Of a stretch of DNA of 64,000 bases, positions 1 to 9,734 are shown one piece after another. The notes beneath the pieces were generated by a model. The model made no database searches, was not told where the DNA came from, and saw only the letters and a list, made by a program, of their open reading frames with translations. Source of the DNA: Lachnospiraceae bacterium (GTDB lineage: Bacteria > Bacillota > Clostridia > Lachnospirales > Lachnospiraceae); assembly GCA_910574185.1 (NCBI GenBank), contig CAJSZQ010000001.1:62001-126000 (forward strand). Direction: 5' to 3'. The first letter of the stretch is position 1; every line of letters starts with the position of its first letter. Position numbers and translations under genes: made by a program.

Positions 1-793
1 CGGTACAGTCTGAAATCGCCTCAACCACTCCTGAGCAAGTGCTTGCAAGGGCGATATCCTCTCTTGCATCTATATCATTCCCATTCTGGACAGCCTTAAT
101 AATACTTTTTCCTATCAGAGAAATACTTTTTAACGCATAGATATCGCTGATTGGCGTCGCTACATTAGCAATATAGCCTTCCATTGCATGAAACAATGCG
201 TCAAATCCCTGAAAGGCCGTAAGCTTTGGGGGTACAGAGACCATAACCTCCGCGTCGACAAACGCCGCATAGGCAAACATCCTCGGAGAACCAAATCCCA
301 ATTTCTCATTGGTTTCTTCTTTGGTAACCACCACCCAAGGGTCCGCTTCACTACCGGTTCCCGCGCTAGTTGGAATTGCAATAATCGGAAGCGGGTTTTT
401 AGAAATGCATAATCCTTTCCCGGAACCTGTATCCACGTAATCCCAGAAATCACCGCCGTTCACCGCTAAAACCGCAATGGATTTCGCCGTATCAATACTG
501 CTTCCTCCGCCAAACGCCACAACCATGTCGCACTGTTCCCTCCTGCACATTTCTGCGCCCTCGGCAACAATCGTCTTCGTGGGATTCGGTTTTACCTGAT
601 TAAACACCGCGTTGTCCGCTCCCGCTTTCTTAAGCAGCGCCTGTATGCGCGCCAGATGCCCCTGCTCTGTAATCCAGCTTTCGTCTGTAATTACGATTAA
701 CGCTCTCTTCCCTGGCAGCGTGATTTTACCCAATTCCTCAATACATCCTCTGCCGAAATGTAACTGGACCGGCATATAAAATTTATGATTCAT
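1..793 (-). CDS. Iron-containing alcohol dehydrogenase (partial, runs off left edge)
   Basis: Reading frame open from the ATG at 793 to the window edge (264 codons seen, family usually about 380). It has the NAD(P)-binding GGGSS motif around residue 100 followed by IDTAKS, then the SAGTGSE segment and a FHAMEG metal-ligand region, all typical of the group III Fe-dependent alcohol dehydrogenases. These reduce aldehydes or ketones with NAD(P)H in fermentation. An AGAAAGG sits directly before the ATG. It is divergent from the MerR regulator at 1245, which is a plausible regulator. The C-terminus is outside the window, so substrate cannot be guessed. Confidence 0.9.
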   Translation of the reverse strand, partial: MNHKFYMPVQLHFGRGCIEELGKITLPGKRALIVITDESWITEQGHLARIQALLKKAGADNAVFNQVKPNPTKTIVAEGAEMCRREQCDMVVAFGGGSSIDTAKSIAVLAVNGGDFWDYVDTGSGKGLCISKNPLPIIAIPTSAGTGSEADPWVVVTKEETNEKLGFGSPRMFAYAAFVDAEVMVSVPPKLTAFQGFDALFHAMEGYIANVATPISDIYALKSISLIGKSIIKAVQNGNDIDAREDIALASTCSGVVEAISDCT

Positions 794-1075
794 CCTTTCT
801 ATTAATCCTTTCTAAAATTTTTGTGGCGAATAATATTGTTGCAACATCATATTATGAACCATAATTTTTGTACATTTCTTGTACTGATTAAACTATACTC
901 TATCTAGTTACTATAAGGTCAAGTATATTTTCTTTGTTATGGTTTTCACAAATAAACGCTTTATTTTTTGTATAATTTTACTATTAACACTATATTTATC
1001 GACTATATTTACAATAAACCGTCAATTATTCACACAATAAAACATTATACTACGTATAATTAATTACAATTTTTA

Positions 1076-1120
1076 TTGACAAAAACTTTATAGAATTATA
1101 AAATTATTATAATTTTATAA
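1076..1120 (+). promoter_or_regulatory. Promoter and palindromic operator of the MerR gene
   Basis: TTGACA at 1076-1081, a 17-bp spacer and TAAAAT at 1099-1104 make a good sigma-A promoter pointing to the MerR gene. An 11-bp perfect inverted repeat (TTATAAAATTA, three bases, TAATTTTATAA; 1096-1120) covers the -10 box and could be the autoregulatory operator (inference). Confidence 0.6.
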
Positions 1121-1190
1121 AAGAACAACAAATGAATTTCTCATCTCCTGCGCTCACTTAGCAAACCAAGATATTTTCCTAATCCAATTC

Positions 1191-1221
1191 GCGTCCGCCG
1201 GCCAACATGTAAACAGTAACC
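1191..1221. repeat. Partial copy of the 11.7-12.0 kb intergenic repeat end
   Basis: 31 bp matching 11956-11986 at 24 positions, including the blocks GCGTCCG and AACAGTAAC. Only this end of the element is recognisable here, just upstream of the MerR ribosome-binding region. Confidence 0.5.
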
Positions 1222-1244
1222 AATACAATTAAGAAGGAATTAAT

Positions 1245-2105
1245 ATGGATTATAAAAAACTTACCATTGGACAAATGGCTGAACTGAACCGGGTTTCTAC
1301 CCAGACCCTCAGATACTATGACAAATTCGGAATACTCAAGCCTAATTTGTATAATAAAGACACCGGATACCGGTATTACAACATGTCCCAGTGCGCCGTT
1401 CTCGACACTATCACACATATGAAATCACTGAATATGCCTTTAGAACAAATTAAGGCTTATATTGATACCGGCGATTATGATTCTTTTATCTCAGAACTGA
1501 CAGACAAATACACAAAAATCAAAGAAGAAATCCGACGTTTAGAAAACATCGAAGCCGTATTAAAACGCAAAATCGACGACTACCAAAAGCGTTCCCTGCT
1601 TCCCCCAGACGGGGTTCCATATATTGAAGTAATACATCAAAGGCAAATATATAAATTTGATACTCATATCAATTACTATTATAACGGCAATTCTATAGAA
1701 CAATACGAGCACATGCTGCGTCTATTCAAAAACCATCTGCTAGAGAAGGATTTGGGAATTGAATATTTCTATAATGTGGGAAGTATTATGAAAAAAGAAG
1801 ATTTTATTAACCAGAATTATGTATCTACTGAATTATTCATTTTTCTGCAAGCTCAACACACCTTTAAAAAATACGATATAATAAAACCAAACACTTATCT
1901 GTGCATGACCTGTGAGAATACAGATACCGAGACTGAATATATCCAGCTTATGTACGATACCATAGAAAAAAACTACTACCAGATAGCAGGAGACTACATC
2001 TGTGAAGTAGTTAATGAATCCTTTGCCTTTGATTCCCAGAAGAGGAATATGACCCTGAAACTGCAGATTCCGATCACATTCCATCAATCCGGGACTGCCG
2101 ATTGA
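1245..2105 (+). CDS. MerR-family transcriptional regulator with C-terminal effector domain
   Basis: 286 aa. Residues 6-75 are a winged-helix MerR DNA-binding domain (LTIGQMAELNRVSTQTLRYYD, then the GYRYY wing), followed by a coiled coil (about 80-120) that normally mediates dimerisation. The C-terminal 150 residues resemble the GyrI-like ligand-binding domain of BmrR-type regulators, so a small-molecule effector is likely (family knowledge). Start ATG follows AGAAGGAATTAAT. Divergent from an alcohol dehydrogenase, a likely target (inference). Confidence 0.88.
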   Translation: MDYKKLTIGQMAELNRVSTQTLRYYDKFGILKPNLYNKDTGYRYYNMSQCAVLDTITHMKSLNMPLEQIKAYIDTGDYDSFISELTDKYTKIKEEIRRLENIEAVLKRKIDDYQKRSLLPPDGVPYIEVIHQRQIYKFDTHINYYYNGNSIEQYEHMLRLFKNHLLEKDLGIEYFYNVGSIMKKEDFINQNYVSTELFIFLQAQHTFKKYDIIKPNTYLCMTCENTDTETEYIQLMYDTIEKNYYQIAGDYICEVVNESFAFDSQKRNMTLKLQIPITFHQSGTAD

Positions 2106-2129
2106 TACTATTCCGGCGAGAAACTTATT

Positions 2130-3944
2130 TTAGCTGTCGCGAACAAGAACGTCTTTTTCGGGATTCCAGCGAACAAACGGTGTTTTCTCTGAACGCTCAT
2201 GCGTTAAGGAATATTTCCTTGCATACATCTGAAACCTCTGCCGAAATTCTTCGCTGTCATTTCTCAGGCTGCGAAGAGATTCATGAAGGTTCATGTTATA
2301 CTGCGCCATATCAATGATACAGCCTGCTATATTTGAGCAGTGATCCGCTGTACGCTCCAAATCAGTTAGTATATCCGACCACACAAAACCCGCGTCGATG
2401 GTACAGGCTCCCTGCTGCAGCCGGAGAATATGACGCATCCTCAACTGCTCCTTTAACTGATCAATCACCTCTTCTAAAGGCTCCACCATATATGCCGTCT
2501 CACAGTCATTTTCCAAAAAGCCGGCAAATGATAAGTCTAATATCTCATTCAAAGCCGAAGATATCACCTCAATCTCTGACTCAGCCGAATCGGTAAAAGT
2601 CAGTCCTTTCCCCTGCATTTCTTCCGCTGCCTCCAGAAGATTCACCGCATGATCGGAGATGCGCTCAAAATCTCCGATGATTTTCAAAAGCTTTGCTGCT
2701 TCCATACTATCCGCTTCACTGATTTGTTTTGTACTCAATTGAATCAAATAGGTTCCCAGAATATCCTCATAGTGATCCGTTTTTTTCTCTTTTTTACGGA
2801 CGTCTTCTGCCCGCTGCTGCGAATAATCCCTGAGGCATTCCATCCCTTCTTTCAATGCCTGAACAGCCATTTCAGCCATTTCAGCCGCCATATCCCGGCA
2901 GCATTCCAGTGCGATAGGAGGCGTATTCAGGAGACGTTCATCCAACTCTGACAGAACTTCCGGTTCCTTTGTGTCCGGGACCAGCCTAATCACCAGTTTC
3001 TCCAAAAAGCCGGAAAGCGGAAGCATCAGTACCGTACACAAAACGTTAAATACCGTATGCGCCACAGCAATACCAAACAAGGTTGCAGATTCATCCAGCA
3101 GAGCAGGAACAGCCAATACTTTTATAACACCGAATACTATAAGCCAGACAGACGTTCCAATAACATTAAAAGATAAATGTACCAGCGCGGCCCGTTTAGC
3201 GTTTTTATTTGCTCCTGCCGAGGAAATCATAGCTGTAACACAAGTCCCGATATTCTGCCCCATGATAATAGGAACTGCCGCCCCATATGACACCTGCCCT
3301 GTAACCGCCAGAGCCTGAAGAATCCCCACCGAAGCAGAGCTGGACTGAATAATTGCGGTAAGTACTGCTCCCGCAAGCACACCGAGAACCGGATTCGTAA
3401 ACAGGATAAAAAGATTTTGAAATTCTGGAATATCACGAAGTCCAGAAACAGCTCCCGACATCGTATCCATACCAAACATCAGGGTTGCAAATCCCAAAAG
3501 AATCATTCCCGTATCTTTTTTCCTGTCATTTTTGCAAAACATATAGAATATAATTCCAATTAACGCCAAGACCGGTGTAAATGCAGTGGGTTTTAGCAGA
3601 TTTACAAACATATTGCCGCTGTCAATCCCTGCAAGACTTAATAACCATGCAGTAACCGTAGTGCCAATATTTGCCCCCATAATGACGTTAATTGCCTGTT
3701 TTAACGTCATCAGCCCTGAATTTACAAATCCCACCACCATAACCGTTGAAGCAGAAGAGCTCTGAATCACCGCCGTTATGCCGAGTCCTGTCAAAAGCCC
3801 CGCCATCCTGTTAGTGGTAAGTTTGCTAAGTAACGACCGGAGCTTTTCTCCGGCCCTGCGTTCCAATGCCTGTCCCATTACATTCATACCAAACAGAAAC
3901 AGGCTTAATCCCCCAATCATTGTCAGTACGTCAAAGATATCCAT
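2130..3944 (-). CDS. Na+/phosphate symporter (NptA/YjbB type) with PhoU-like tail
   Basis: 604 aa from the ATG at 3944, chosen because GGAAAGGAG lies 10 bp upstream; an in-frame ATG 42 bp further up has no such site. The N-terminal half carries the two inverted Na/Pi cotransporter repeats with their QSSSAS signatures and about eight membrane segments; the last 250 residues are a helical PhoU-like domain. Imports phosphate with sodium. It lies 3' of the sensor kinase/response regulator pair, suggesting control by phosphate starvation (inference). The end of the MerR gene is 25 bp away, convergent. Confidence 0.92.
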   Translation of the reverse strand: MDIFDVLTMIGGLSLFLFGMNVMGQALERRAGEKLRSLLSKLTTNRMAGLLTGLGITAVIQSSSASTVMVVGFVNSGLMTLKQAINVIMGANIGTTVTAWLLSLAGIDSGNMFVNLLKPTAFTPVLALIGIIFYMFCKNDRKKDTGMILLGFATLMFGMDTMSGAVSGLRDIPEFQNLFILFTNPVLGVLAGAVLTAIIQSSSASVGILQALAVTGQVSYGAAVPIIMGQNIGTCVTAMISSAGANKNAKRAALVHLSFNVIGTSVWLIVFGVIKVLAVPALLDESATLFGIAVAHTVFNVLCTVLMLPLSGFLEKLVIRLVPDTKEPEVLSELDERLLNTPPIALECCRDMAAEMAEMAVQALKEGMECLRDYSQQRAEDVRKKEKKTDHYEDILGTYLIQLSTKQISEADSMEAAKLLKIIGDFERISDHAVNLLEAAEEMQGKGLTFTDSAESEIEVISSALNEILDLSFAGFLENDCETAYMVEPLEEVIDQLKEQLRMRHILRLQQGACTIDAGFVWSDILTDLERTADHCSNIAGCIIDMAQYNMNLHESLRSLRNDSEEFRQRFQMYARKYSLTHERSEKTPFVRWNPEKDVLVRDS

Positions 3945-4070
3945 CTCTTGTACTCTCCTTTCCCTAAAGTATGTCTGAAAATTCATTCCTGACTTACGGT
4001 ATACCCTCTGGGAATAGTTTATCGGAAATACGTCAATTTTATTATCGGGTTTTTGTAAAATCTTTGTAAA

Positions 4071-5744
4071 TCAGGCATTACAATTACAAATTCCCGGGAG
4101 CCGAACGGAGATAACCGTCCCCTCGCCCGGAGCGCTCTCCAATTCGATTTCTGCATCATGAAGTCTTGCCGCATGCTTGACAATGGAAAGACCCAGACCG
4201 GTTCCCCCAATTTCCTTTGACCGACTCTTATCCACCCGGTAAAACCGTTCAAAAATCCGTTCCCGGCAATCATCCGGAATACCGATACCCGTATCAGAAA
4301 CCGCAACACAGACCCCCTCGCCTTCTTTTTTTACAGACACAGAAACTTGTCCGCCTTTCTGATTATATTTCACCGCGTTATCGCAGAGATTATATATCAT
4401 TTCCTCAAGAAGCCGGGGAATGCCGTAAACTTCTGCCTGCTCTCCCGTTAGAACCATCTGAACCTCCGCCTGCTTTGCCTCCTCAGTAAGACGTCTTAAA
4501 ATTTCTTCTGTAAGCCCGTAAAGCTCCACCGGCTCTCTTTCCATATCTTCTGCGCCCTCATCCAGCCTGGATAATCTGATAATATCTTCTACCAGACTAA
4601 TCATACGTTTCGCTTCTCCATAAATTCGCTCTGAAAACTCTGTTGTATCCTCTGGCTTTACCATATTGTTCGCCAAAAGCTCCGCGTAACCAGATATCGT
4701 CTGCAGCGGCGTTTTCAGTTCATGCGATACGTTCGCCGTAAATTCACGCCGAAGCTGCTCGGCCTTTTCTTTCTCTGTCACATCCAGAATTAAAAGGACA
4801 ATCCCCGAAATTAATCCCTCAGAAAAAACCGGCGTTGCGCTGAACTGGTAGTACCCTGCTCCAATTTCCATCTTCATCTCGGCGTGCCCGCCCCCGCCAG
4901 CCTTATATAGAAGCTCCTGCAATTTAAGACTGCGGTCTACGGATACTATATGCTTTCCCGCACAGGAACCGTCTATATGAAACAATCGCGATGCGGCAGG
5001 ATTCATCCCTAATACAATCTGTTTTTCATTCAACAGAATAATACCTTCCTCCATACCGGTGGTCACCGTTTCAAATTCACTCTGCTTTTGCTGCAGTTCC
5101 TCTCTCTGTCTCCGTATTTTCCGCTGCTGCGTTACAATGCGCTCAAAAAGAGGCGTAAGTTCTCTGTATCCCTCATTCTTCAGAGGTTCATCCAAATTCA
5201 GACTGTTTAGAGGCTTCACGATATTTCTTGACAATCGGAAAGCCAACGCTAAAGCTAAAATAAGAGCTGCCACAAAAATCAGAGCGATTGGCTGAAGCAT
5301 ACCAAGCAGCAATGTAAAAACAGTATTCTGTGTTATAGACAGCCTTAACACTGTGCCGTCAGCTAAACGCCTGGCGCTATATATGGAGCGTTCCATCAGG
5401 GTAACAGAATACCGGGAACTCTCTCCCCTTCCCTCTGACAACGCCTGTTTAATTTCCTCTCTCTCAAGATGATTCTCCATTTCTAACGAATCAGACTTAC
5501 TGTCATACAGCACTGTACCATTTGTATCAATCCAGGTAATTCGGTAATATTTTACGTCAAGTCCGTCAAAATACTTCAATCCTTCATTTTCCGCTCCCTG
5601 AGCGGCAAGGTCTGTCTGCATCTTAAGCTGGCTGCGCTGTATCCCCGAAAAATACTCATAAAGTACGCCCATAAATAAAAGAATAGAAGCCAGAAAAACA
5701 ACGAATGCCGTCAGGCAAATCGACTTAAAAATTTGCTTTGTCAT
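4071..5744 (-). CDS. PhoR-like sensor histidine kinase
   Basis: 557 aa. TM helix at residues 5-27, extracytoplasmic sensor loop, second TM about 145-170, HAMP-like linker, PAS domain (about 225-320), HisKA dimerisation helix with phosphoacceptor His in FTANVSHELKTPL, then HATPase_c with N box (LCDNAVKYN), G1 (DTGIGIP) and G2 (GTGLGLSIVK). Start chosen at 5744 because TGGAGG lies 7 bp upstream and the ATG overlaps the response-regulator stop by 4 bp (ATGA). The PAS-HisKA layout and the neighbouring Na/Pi symporter make a phosphate sensor likely; the specific ligand is inference. Confidence 0.9.
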   Translation of the reverse strand: MTKQIFKSICLTAFVVFLASILLFMGVLYEYFSGIQRSQLKMQTDLAAQGAENEGLKYFDGLDVKYYRITWIDTNGTVLYDSKSDSLEMENHLEREEIKQALSEGRGESSRYSVTLMERSIYSARRLADGTVLRLSITQNTVFTLLLGMLQPIALIFVAALILALALAFRLSRNIVKPLNSLNLDEPLKNEGYRELTPLFERIVTQQRKIRRQREELQQKQSEFETVTTGMEEGIILLNEKQIVLGMNPAASRLFHIDGSCAGKHIVSVDRSLKLQELLYKAGGGGHAEMKMEIGAGYYQFSATPVFSEGLISGIVLLILDVTEKEKAEQLRREFTANVSHELKTPLQTISGYAELLANNMVKPEDTTEFSERIYGEAKRMISLVEDIIRLSRLDEGAEDMEREPVELYGLTEEILRRLTEEAKQAEVQMVLTGEQAEVYGIPRLLEEMIYNLCDNAVKYNQKGGQVSVSVKKEGEGVCVAVSDTGIGIPDDCRERIFERFYRVDKSRSKEIGGTGLGLSIVKHAARLHDAEIELESAPGEGTVISVRLPGICNCNA

Positions 5745-6415
5745 AACTCTGCCTCCATTCGGTATCCTACGCCGCGAACAGTCTCTATATAGTCTCCACA
5801 AATATTCAATTTGGAACGGAGCGTTCCGATATGGACATCCACCGTACGACTTTCACCCATGTAATCCATTCCCCAAACCTTCTGTAATAATTGTTCCCTG
5901 GTAAATACCCTTCCAGGATTGCACATAAATATATGAAGCAGCTCATACTCCTTCAGAGTAAGCTTTACTTCTTTCTCTCCGGCATAGACCCTGTGTTCCC
6001 TTGTATTTATTTTCAACATCCCAATCTTTATGACACACGTTCCTTGCTTTGGAGCGCTTCGACGCAGCACAGCTTTCACCCTGGACACCATTTCCATCAT
6101 CCCGAATGGTTTCGCCAGATAATCGTCGGCTCCCAAATCCAGACCCAGGACTTTATCGTATTCTGTTCCTTTGGCAGTAGCCATAATTACTGGAATCTCC
6201 TCCAAACCTGCTCTACCTTTTAAACGCTTCAGAATCTCAATTCCATCCTCATCCGGCAGCATAATATCAAGCATAACCAGACTGGGCTTCTCCTCCTCGA
6301 GAGCACAAAAAAAATCCCTGCCACAACAAAATCCCCTTGCTTCAAACCCTGCCGAATTTAGCGCGTATATCATCAAATCACGAATTGCCTGATCATCCTC
6401 CACACAATAAATCAT
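5741..6415 (-). CDS. OmpR/PhoB-family response regulator
   Basis: 224 aa. Receiver domain 1-115 with acidic pair ED near residue 6, phosphoacceptor Asp in MLDIMLPDEDG and the conserved Lys in AKPFG; C-terminal winged-helix DNA-binding domain (about 130-220) with RVFTREQLLQKVW and the RTVDVHIGTLRSKL recognition region. Cotranscribed with the kinase downstream (4-bp overlap). Likely binds pho-box repeats at phosphate-uptake genes such as the adjacent symporter (inference). Confidence 0.93.
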   Translation of the reverse strand: MIYCVEDDQAIRDLMIYALNSAGFEARGFCCGRDFFCALEEEKPSLVMLDIMLPDEDGIEILKRLKGRAGLEEIPVIMATAKGTEYDKVLGLDLGADDYLAKPFGMMEMVSRVKAVLRRSAPKQGTCVIKIGMLKINTREHRVYAGEKEVKLTLKEYELLHIFMCNPGRVFTREQLLQKVWGMDYMGESRTVDVHIGTLRSKLNICGDYIETVRGVGYRMEAEL

Positions 6416-6549
6416 TCCGCAAAATCCCCCTTTATCCTTATATCATCTGCATATTTTCTTACATTTTATACTATATATCATAAATATCAAATCCATCCTT
6501 AGAATCATGTAAAATTAGAGTAAAATTATGATAAATAACAACATAAACA

Positions 6550-6587
6550 GGGGCCGAAACACTCTCTTCCAGCGCCCGGCCCCTTTT
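6550..6587 (-). terminator. Rho-independent terminator-like hairpin
   Basis: Seven-bp GC stem GGGGCCG/CGGCCCC (6550-6556 with 6577-6583), flanked by TTTT on the plus strand and a T-rich stretch on the minus strand. It follows the B3/B4 gene end by about 10 bp, so it most likely ends that leftward transcript. Confidence 0.6.
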
Positions 6588-6596
6588 CTCACTCTT

Positions 6597-7265
6597 CTAT
6601 TCTACAATCCAGCTCTCGATATCCTTTGCACCTGCATATTCTTTCAGATACTTTCTTCCATACTCCATTACCTTCTCCAAATCCTGATTATCAGAAAATG
6701 AATACACCAATGTCAGAATCTCTTTTGCATCTTCCGTAATCATTGCGCGCTCCGAATCACTAGTCGCGCTTCCGATTGCTCCTTCTTCATCCGCAAGTAC
6801 CGGAAGACCGTCTATTTTAACCACATCTTTCCCAATCCCCTTATAGGTCTCGCCATCCTTTCCTACCCGGAAAATCAGTTCCTCCCCCATCATTGCCGTA
6901 TCATAGGAACCTGCGGAAAATCCGGATTCAATAGATATCAGATTGTTTACATCCACTACCGTATTCACCTCGTAGAGTCCTTTGCCCTGCCCGATTCTGC
7001 GTACCAGCGCCTCAGACGACACCCGGTAACGGCTGGGGTCCTTGCCAAACGCTTTATAGGCCATGCGGGATTCCTTAATATTCGGTATCTCATTGACTCC
7101 ATAATCAAAAATAGCATCCTTTGTCTTCCTGAAAATATCCTTCTTCAGGTATTTCCACAGACGCTCATTCTTCTTCTCCACTGTAGCCTTGTACTGAAAA
7201 CATCCCACCCTGGTCTGCGGCCACTTCTCTTTCATATCCCTATCAATCACCAGATGCTTACCCAT
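6597..7265 (-). CDS. B3/B4 (PheRS editing-like) domain protein
   Basis: 222 aa. The segment VNTVVDVNNLISIESG and the later GxGKDVVKIDGLPVLADEEGAIGSATSDSERAMITEDAKEIL match the stand-alone B3/4 domain family (PF03483), related to the editing module of phenylalanyl-tRNA synthetase beta chain. Stand-alone members may hydrolyse mischarged tRNA or act on free substrates; function in cells is uncertain. Single gene with its own flanking regions; nothing unusual in length. Confidence 0.82.
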   Translation of the reverse strand: MGKHLVIDRDMKEKWPQTRVGCFQYKATVEKKNERLWKYLKKDIFRKTKDAIFDYGVNEIPNIKESRMAYKAFGKDPSRYRVSSEALVRRIGQGKGLYEVNTVVDVNNLISIESGFSAGSYDTAMMGEELIFRVGKDGETYKGIGKDVVKIDGLPVLADEEGAIGSATSDSERAMITEDAKEILTLVYSFSDNQDLEKVMEYGRKYLKEYAGAKDIESWIVE

Positions 7266-7362
7266 AATATTTCTCCCTTCCTTTCACAAACACATTATAT
7301 CCCTTACCGGCTTCAAAGACAATAAGAAATTCTTTCGCCTGTGCAGGAAGGCTCCATCACGT

Positions 7363-8532
7363 CTATAAACTCTCCCGTAAAATCTGCACTATCTCATCTC
7401 TATCTAATACCTTATACCCGCCTTGCTGTACGACCGTCACATCCGCAATTCCCTCAATCATTTCTTCCGAAACTCCAAGCTCTGCAATATTCATAATTAG
7501 TCCCAGCTCTTTCATCCACTTCTCCATCGCTGCAAGTCCTTCCTCAGCAACCTGTACGTCACTCTTTTCTTCTGCGTCAATCCCCCATACATTCATAGCA
7601 AACCGCTTGAATTTCGGTAGACCAAACTGCATGATATAACGATAATACGGCAGAGAGACGGCCGAAAGCGTCATTCCATGCGTAGCATTGGTATATCCGC
7701 CTATCGCCTGCCCCAGCATATGTACCATCCAGTCTGTAGATTTGCCCTTATCAACCAACGTATTCAGCGCCCATGTTGCCGTCCACATAATATTACTCCT
7801 TGCCTCATAATTCTGTGGATTCTCACAGGCAATCCGACTGGAAACCAGCAGAGAACGCATCAGCCCCTCACTGATATAATCACTGGTATTGTCATCTTCG
7901 CCAGAGAAATATTGCTCGCAAATATGATTGAAAATATCATAGATACCAGACACCATCTGATACTCTGGCAGCGTCATGGTATACCTTGGGTTCAGAACGG
8001 AAAATTTCGGCATAATCTCTTCACTCAAAAAAACATGTCCCCTCTTCTGTTTTGTTTCCTGATTGGTAATTACAGCGCCCGCATTCATCTCCGAGCCGGT
8101 GCCTGCCATGGTAAGCACGCACCCTACTGGAATAATCTCACAATCCGGTTCCTCAGAACGGAGAAAATACTTATTCCAAGGGTCCTCATCACAATTTACC
8201 GATACCGATACTGCCTTTGCATAATCACAGACAGAGCCTCCGCCTACTGCCAGCAGTAAATCCACATTATGCTTCCTTGCAATTTCAACTCCCTCGTATA
8301 ATTTCGCTACTGTAGGATTCGGCATAACTCCGGCAATTTCTGCCACATCTTTCCCGTTATCCTGCAGAATTTTTACAACTTCTGAATAGATACCATTCTT
8401 TTTAATTGAACCGCCGCCATAGACAAGCGCTACGTTCTTCCCGTACTTTGGCAGCTCCACATTCAGATAATCCAAAGACTCCTCTCCAAAGTATAATTTT
8501 GTCGGGTTACAGTATTCAAAATTTCCTAGCAT
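7363..8532 (-). CDS. Iron-containing alcohol dehydrogenase (BdhA/YqhD-like)
   Basis: 389 aa, full family length. N-terminal Rossmann-like part with LVYGGGSIKKNG and the GGGSVCDYAKA cofactor loop; metal ligands in the HICEQYF region and in NATHGMTLSAV. These are features of NADPH-dependent butanol/aldehyde dehydrogenases. Together with the flavodoxin upstream and the AdhR-like regulator it may form an aldehyde or electrophile-stress response (inference). It belongs to a different subgroup from the dehydrogenase at the left edge. Confidence 0.92.
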   Translation of the reverse strand: MLGNFEYCNPTKLYFGEESLDYLNVELPKYGKNVALVYGGGSIKKNGIYSEVVKILQDNGKDVAEIAGVMPNPTVAKLYEGVEIARKHNVDLLLAVGGGSVCDYAKAVSVSVNCDEDPWNKYFLRSEEPDCEIIPVGCVLTMAGTGSEMNAGAVITNQETKQKRGHVFLSEEIMPKFSVLNPRYTMTLPEYQMVSGIYDIFNHICEQYFSGEDDNTSDYISEGLMRSLLVSSRIACENPQNYEARSNIMWTATWALNTLVDKGKSTDWMVHMLGQAIGGYTNATHGMTLSAVSLPYYRYIMQFGLPKFKRFAMNVWGIDAEEKSDVQVAEEGLAAMEKWMKELGLIMNIAELGVSEEMIEGIADVTVVQQGGYKVLDRDEIVQILRESL

Positions 8533-8651
8533 AATTCTTATCTCCTCTTACTTCTTTCATTATTCTTGTTTCCATTCATTGTAATTCATTCATCCACAAT
8601 TATAAATCCGCCTCTGACACACTGCTGTCCATTCGCATCATTTTTCCAATC

Positions 8652-9128
8652 CTATAGCCATTCCGACGCCCAGTCGGCAAGCGCCCGGCCTGACGTGCCT
8701 GCAGTAAACCTCTTTCCTTCTTTTACATTTGCGCCTGGCGCCAGCGCCTGCATATTTTTCCCGGAACTGCCAAGCGAACTTCCCCCGGATGTTGCAAAAG
8801 GAACAACTGTTTTTCCGCTAAAATCATAAGTCTCCATAAACGTATCAATAATAGATGGTTCCCTATACCACCACACCGGAAACCCGACAAAGACAATTTT
8901 GTACCGCTCCATATCCGATACTGTTGAACAAATCGCCGGACGGCATTTTCTGTCGTTCATTTCAACAGAACTTCTGCTCCCCTTATCCATCCAGTCAAGA
9001 TCCGCATCGGTATACAAAACCTCTGGTTTAATCTCAAACAGGTCTGCTCCTGTCTCCTTTGCCAGCTTTTCCGCCACTTTGGCTGTCACTCCGCTTGCAC
9101 TAAAATACGCTACCAGTACGTTGCTCAT
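8652..9128 (-). CDS. Flavodoxin
   Basis: 158 aa. FMN phosphate loop near the N-terminus ([17 protein letters not shown]), central [14 protein letters not shown] and the [12 protein letters not shown] loop are typical of the single-domain flavodoxin_4 family. Carries electrons in place of ferredoxin. Its start is 148 bp from the divergent MerR gene, and the intervening promoter has a MerR-type 19-bp spacer, so it should be activated by that regulator. Confidence 0.9.
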   Translation of the reverse strand: MSNVLVAYFSASGVTAKVAEKLAKETGADLFEIKPEVLYTDADLDWMDKGSRSSVEMNDRKCRPAICSTVSDMERYKIVFVGFPVWWYREPSIIDTFMETYDFSGKTVVPFATSGGSSLGSSGKNMQALAPGANVKEGKRFTAGTSGRALADWASEWL

Positions 9129-9211
9129 TGCTAAAATCCTCCTAACATGTTTGCATTGACTTTAATTGTCATACTCCTTATAATAAATTTAAGTTTCTTA
9201 AGTTCACGTTA

Positions 9212-9242
9212 ATCATACAACTTAAAGTGTACTTTAAGTCAA
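9212..9242 (-). promoter_or_regulatory. Flavodoxin promoter with AdhR-type operator
   Basis: On the minus strand TTGACT (9237-9242), a 19-bp spacer and TATGAT (9212-9217). The lengthened spacer is the classic MerR-activated arrangement. The perfect palindrome CTTAAAG-TGTA-CTTTAAG (9221-9238) fills the spacer and matches the site described for Bacillus AdhR (CTTAAAG-N4-CTTTAAG). Confidence 0.8.
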
Positions 9243-9275
9243 GAATTATTTAATATATTTTAAAGGAGATTTATT

Positions 9276-9734
9276 ATGTTGTATACCGTTGGCGAAATGG
9301 CAAAGATATTAGGCGTCCCTCCTTCTACGCTCCGCTACTATGATAAAGAAGGACTTCTTCCTTTTGTGGAACGCTCTAGCGGCGGAATCCGCATGTTTAC
9401 CGAAAAAGATCACGAGTGGCTGAAAGTTATTGAATGCCTGAAGCAATCCGGCTTATCCATTAAGGATATCCGAAGTTTTATCGACATGGCCATGCAGGGC
9501 GACGAAGCGTCCCTTAAGAAGCGGCTCGCGCTTTTTCAGGCCCGAAGGGAAGCTGTTAAAAAACAGATTGAAGACATGCGGGAAACCCTTGAACTTCTAG
9601 AGTTTAAATGCTGGTACTATGAACAGGCAGTGCAGGATGGCACAGAAGAAAGGGTCCGCTCCCTGTCTCTTGATGAAATCCCCGGACAATATCGGAATAT
9701 CAAAGGAAAAATGAAAGCTGTTCATACAGATTGA
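9276..9734 (+). CDS. MerR-family regulator, AdhR/NmlR-like
   Basis: 152 aa. MerR winged helix at residues 2-70 (YTVGEMAKILGVPPSTLRYYDKEG, RMFTEKD wing), then a dimerisation helix and a short tail without a ligand-binding domain, as in thiol/aldehyde-sensing AdhR and NmlR proteins. One Cys in the first helix-coil region (IECLKQSG) and one in FKCWYYEQ could be redox sensors (inference). AAAGGAG precedes the ATG. The operator between it and flavodoxin supports local control. Confidence 0.9.
   Translation: MLYTVGEMAKILGVPPSTLRYYDKEGLLPFVERSSGGIRMFTEKDHEWLKVIECLKQSGLSIKDIRSFIDMAMQGDEASLKKRLALFQARREAVKKQIEDMRETLELLEFKCWYYEQAVQDGTEERVRSLSLDEIPGQYRNIKGKMKAVHTD

Larger units (their letters stand above)
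794..1244. other. Divergent intergenic region, AT-rich
   Basis: No coding frame seen in this 450-bp stretch between the alcohol dehydrogenase and the MerR gene. It contains the promoter/inverted repeat at 1076-1120 and a partial copy of an intergenic repeat at 1191-1221. Confidence 0.6.
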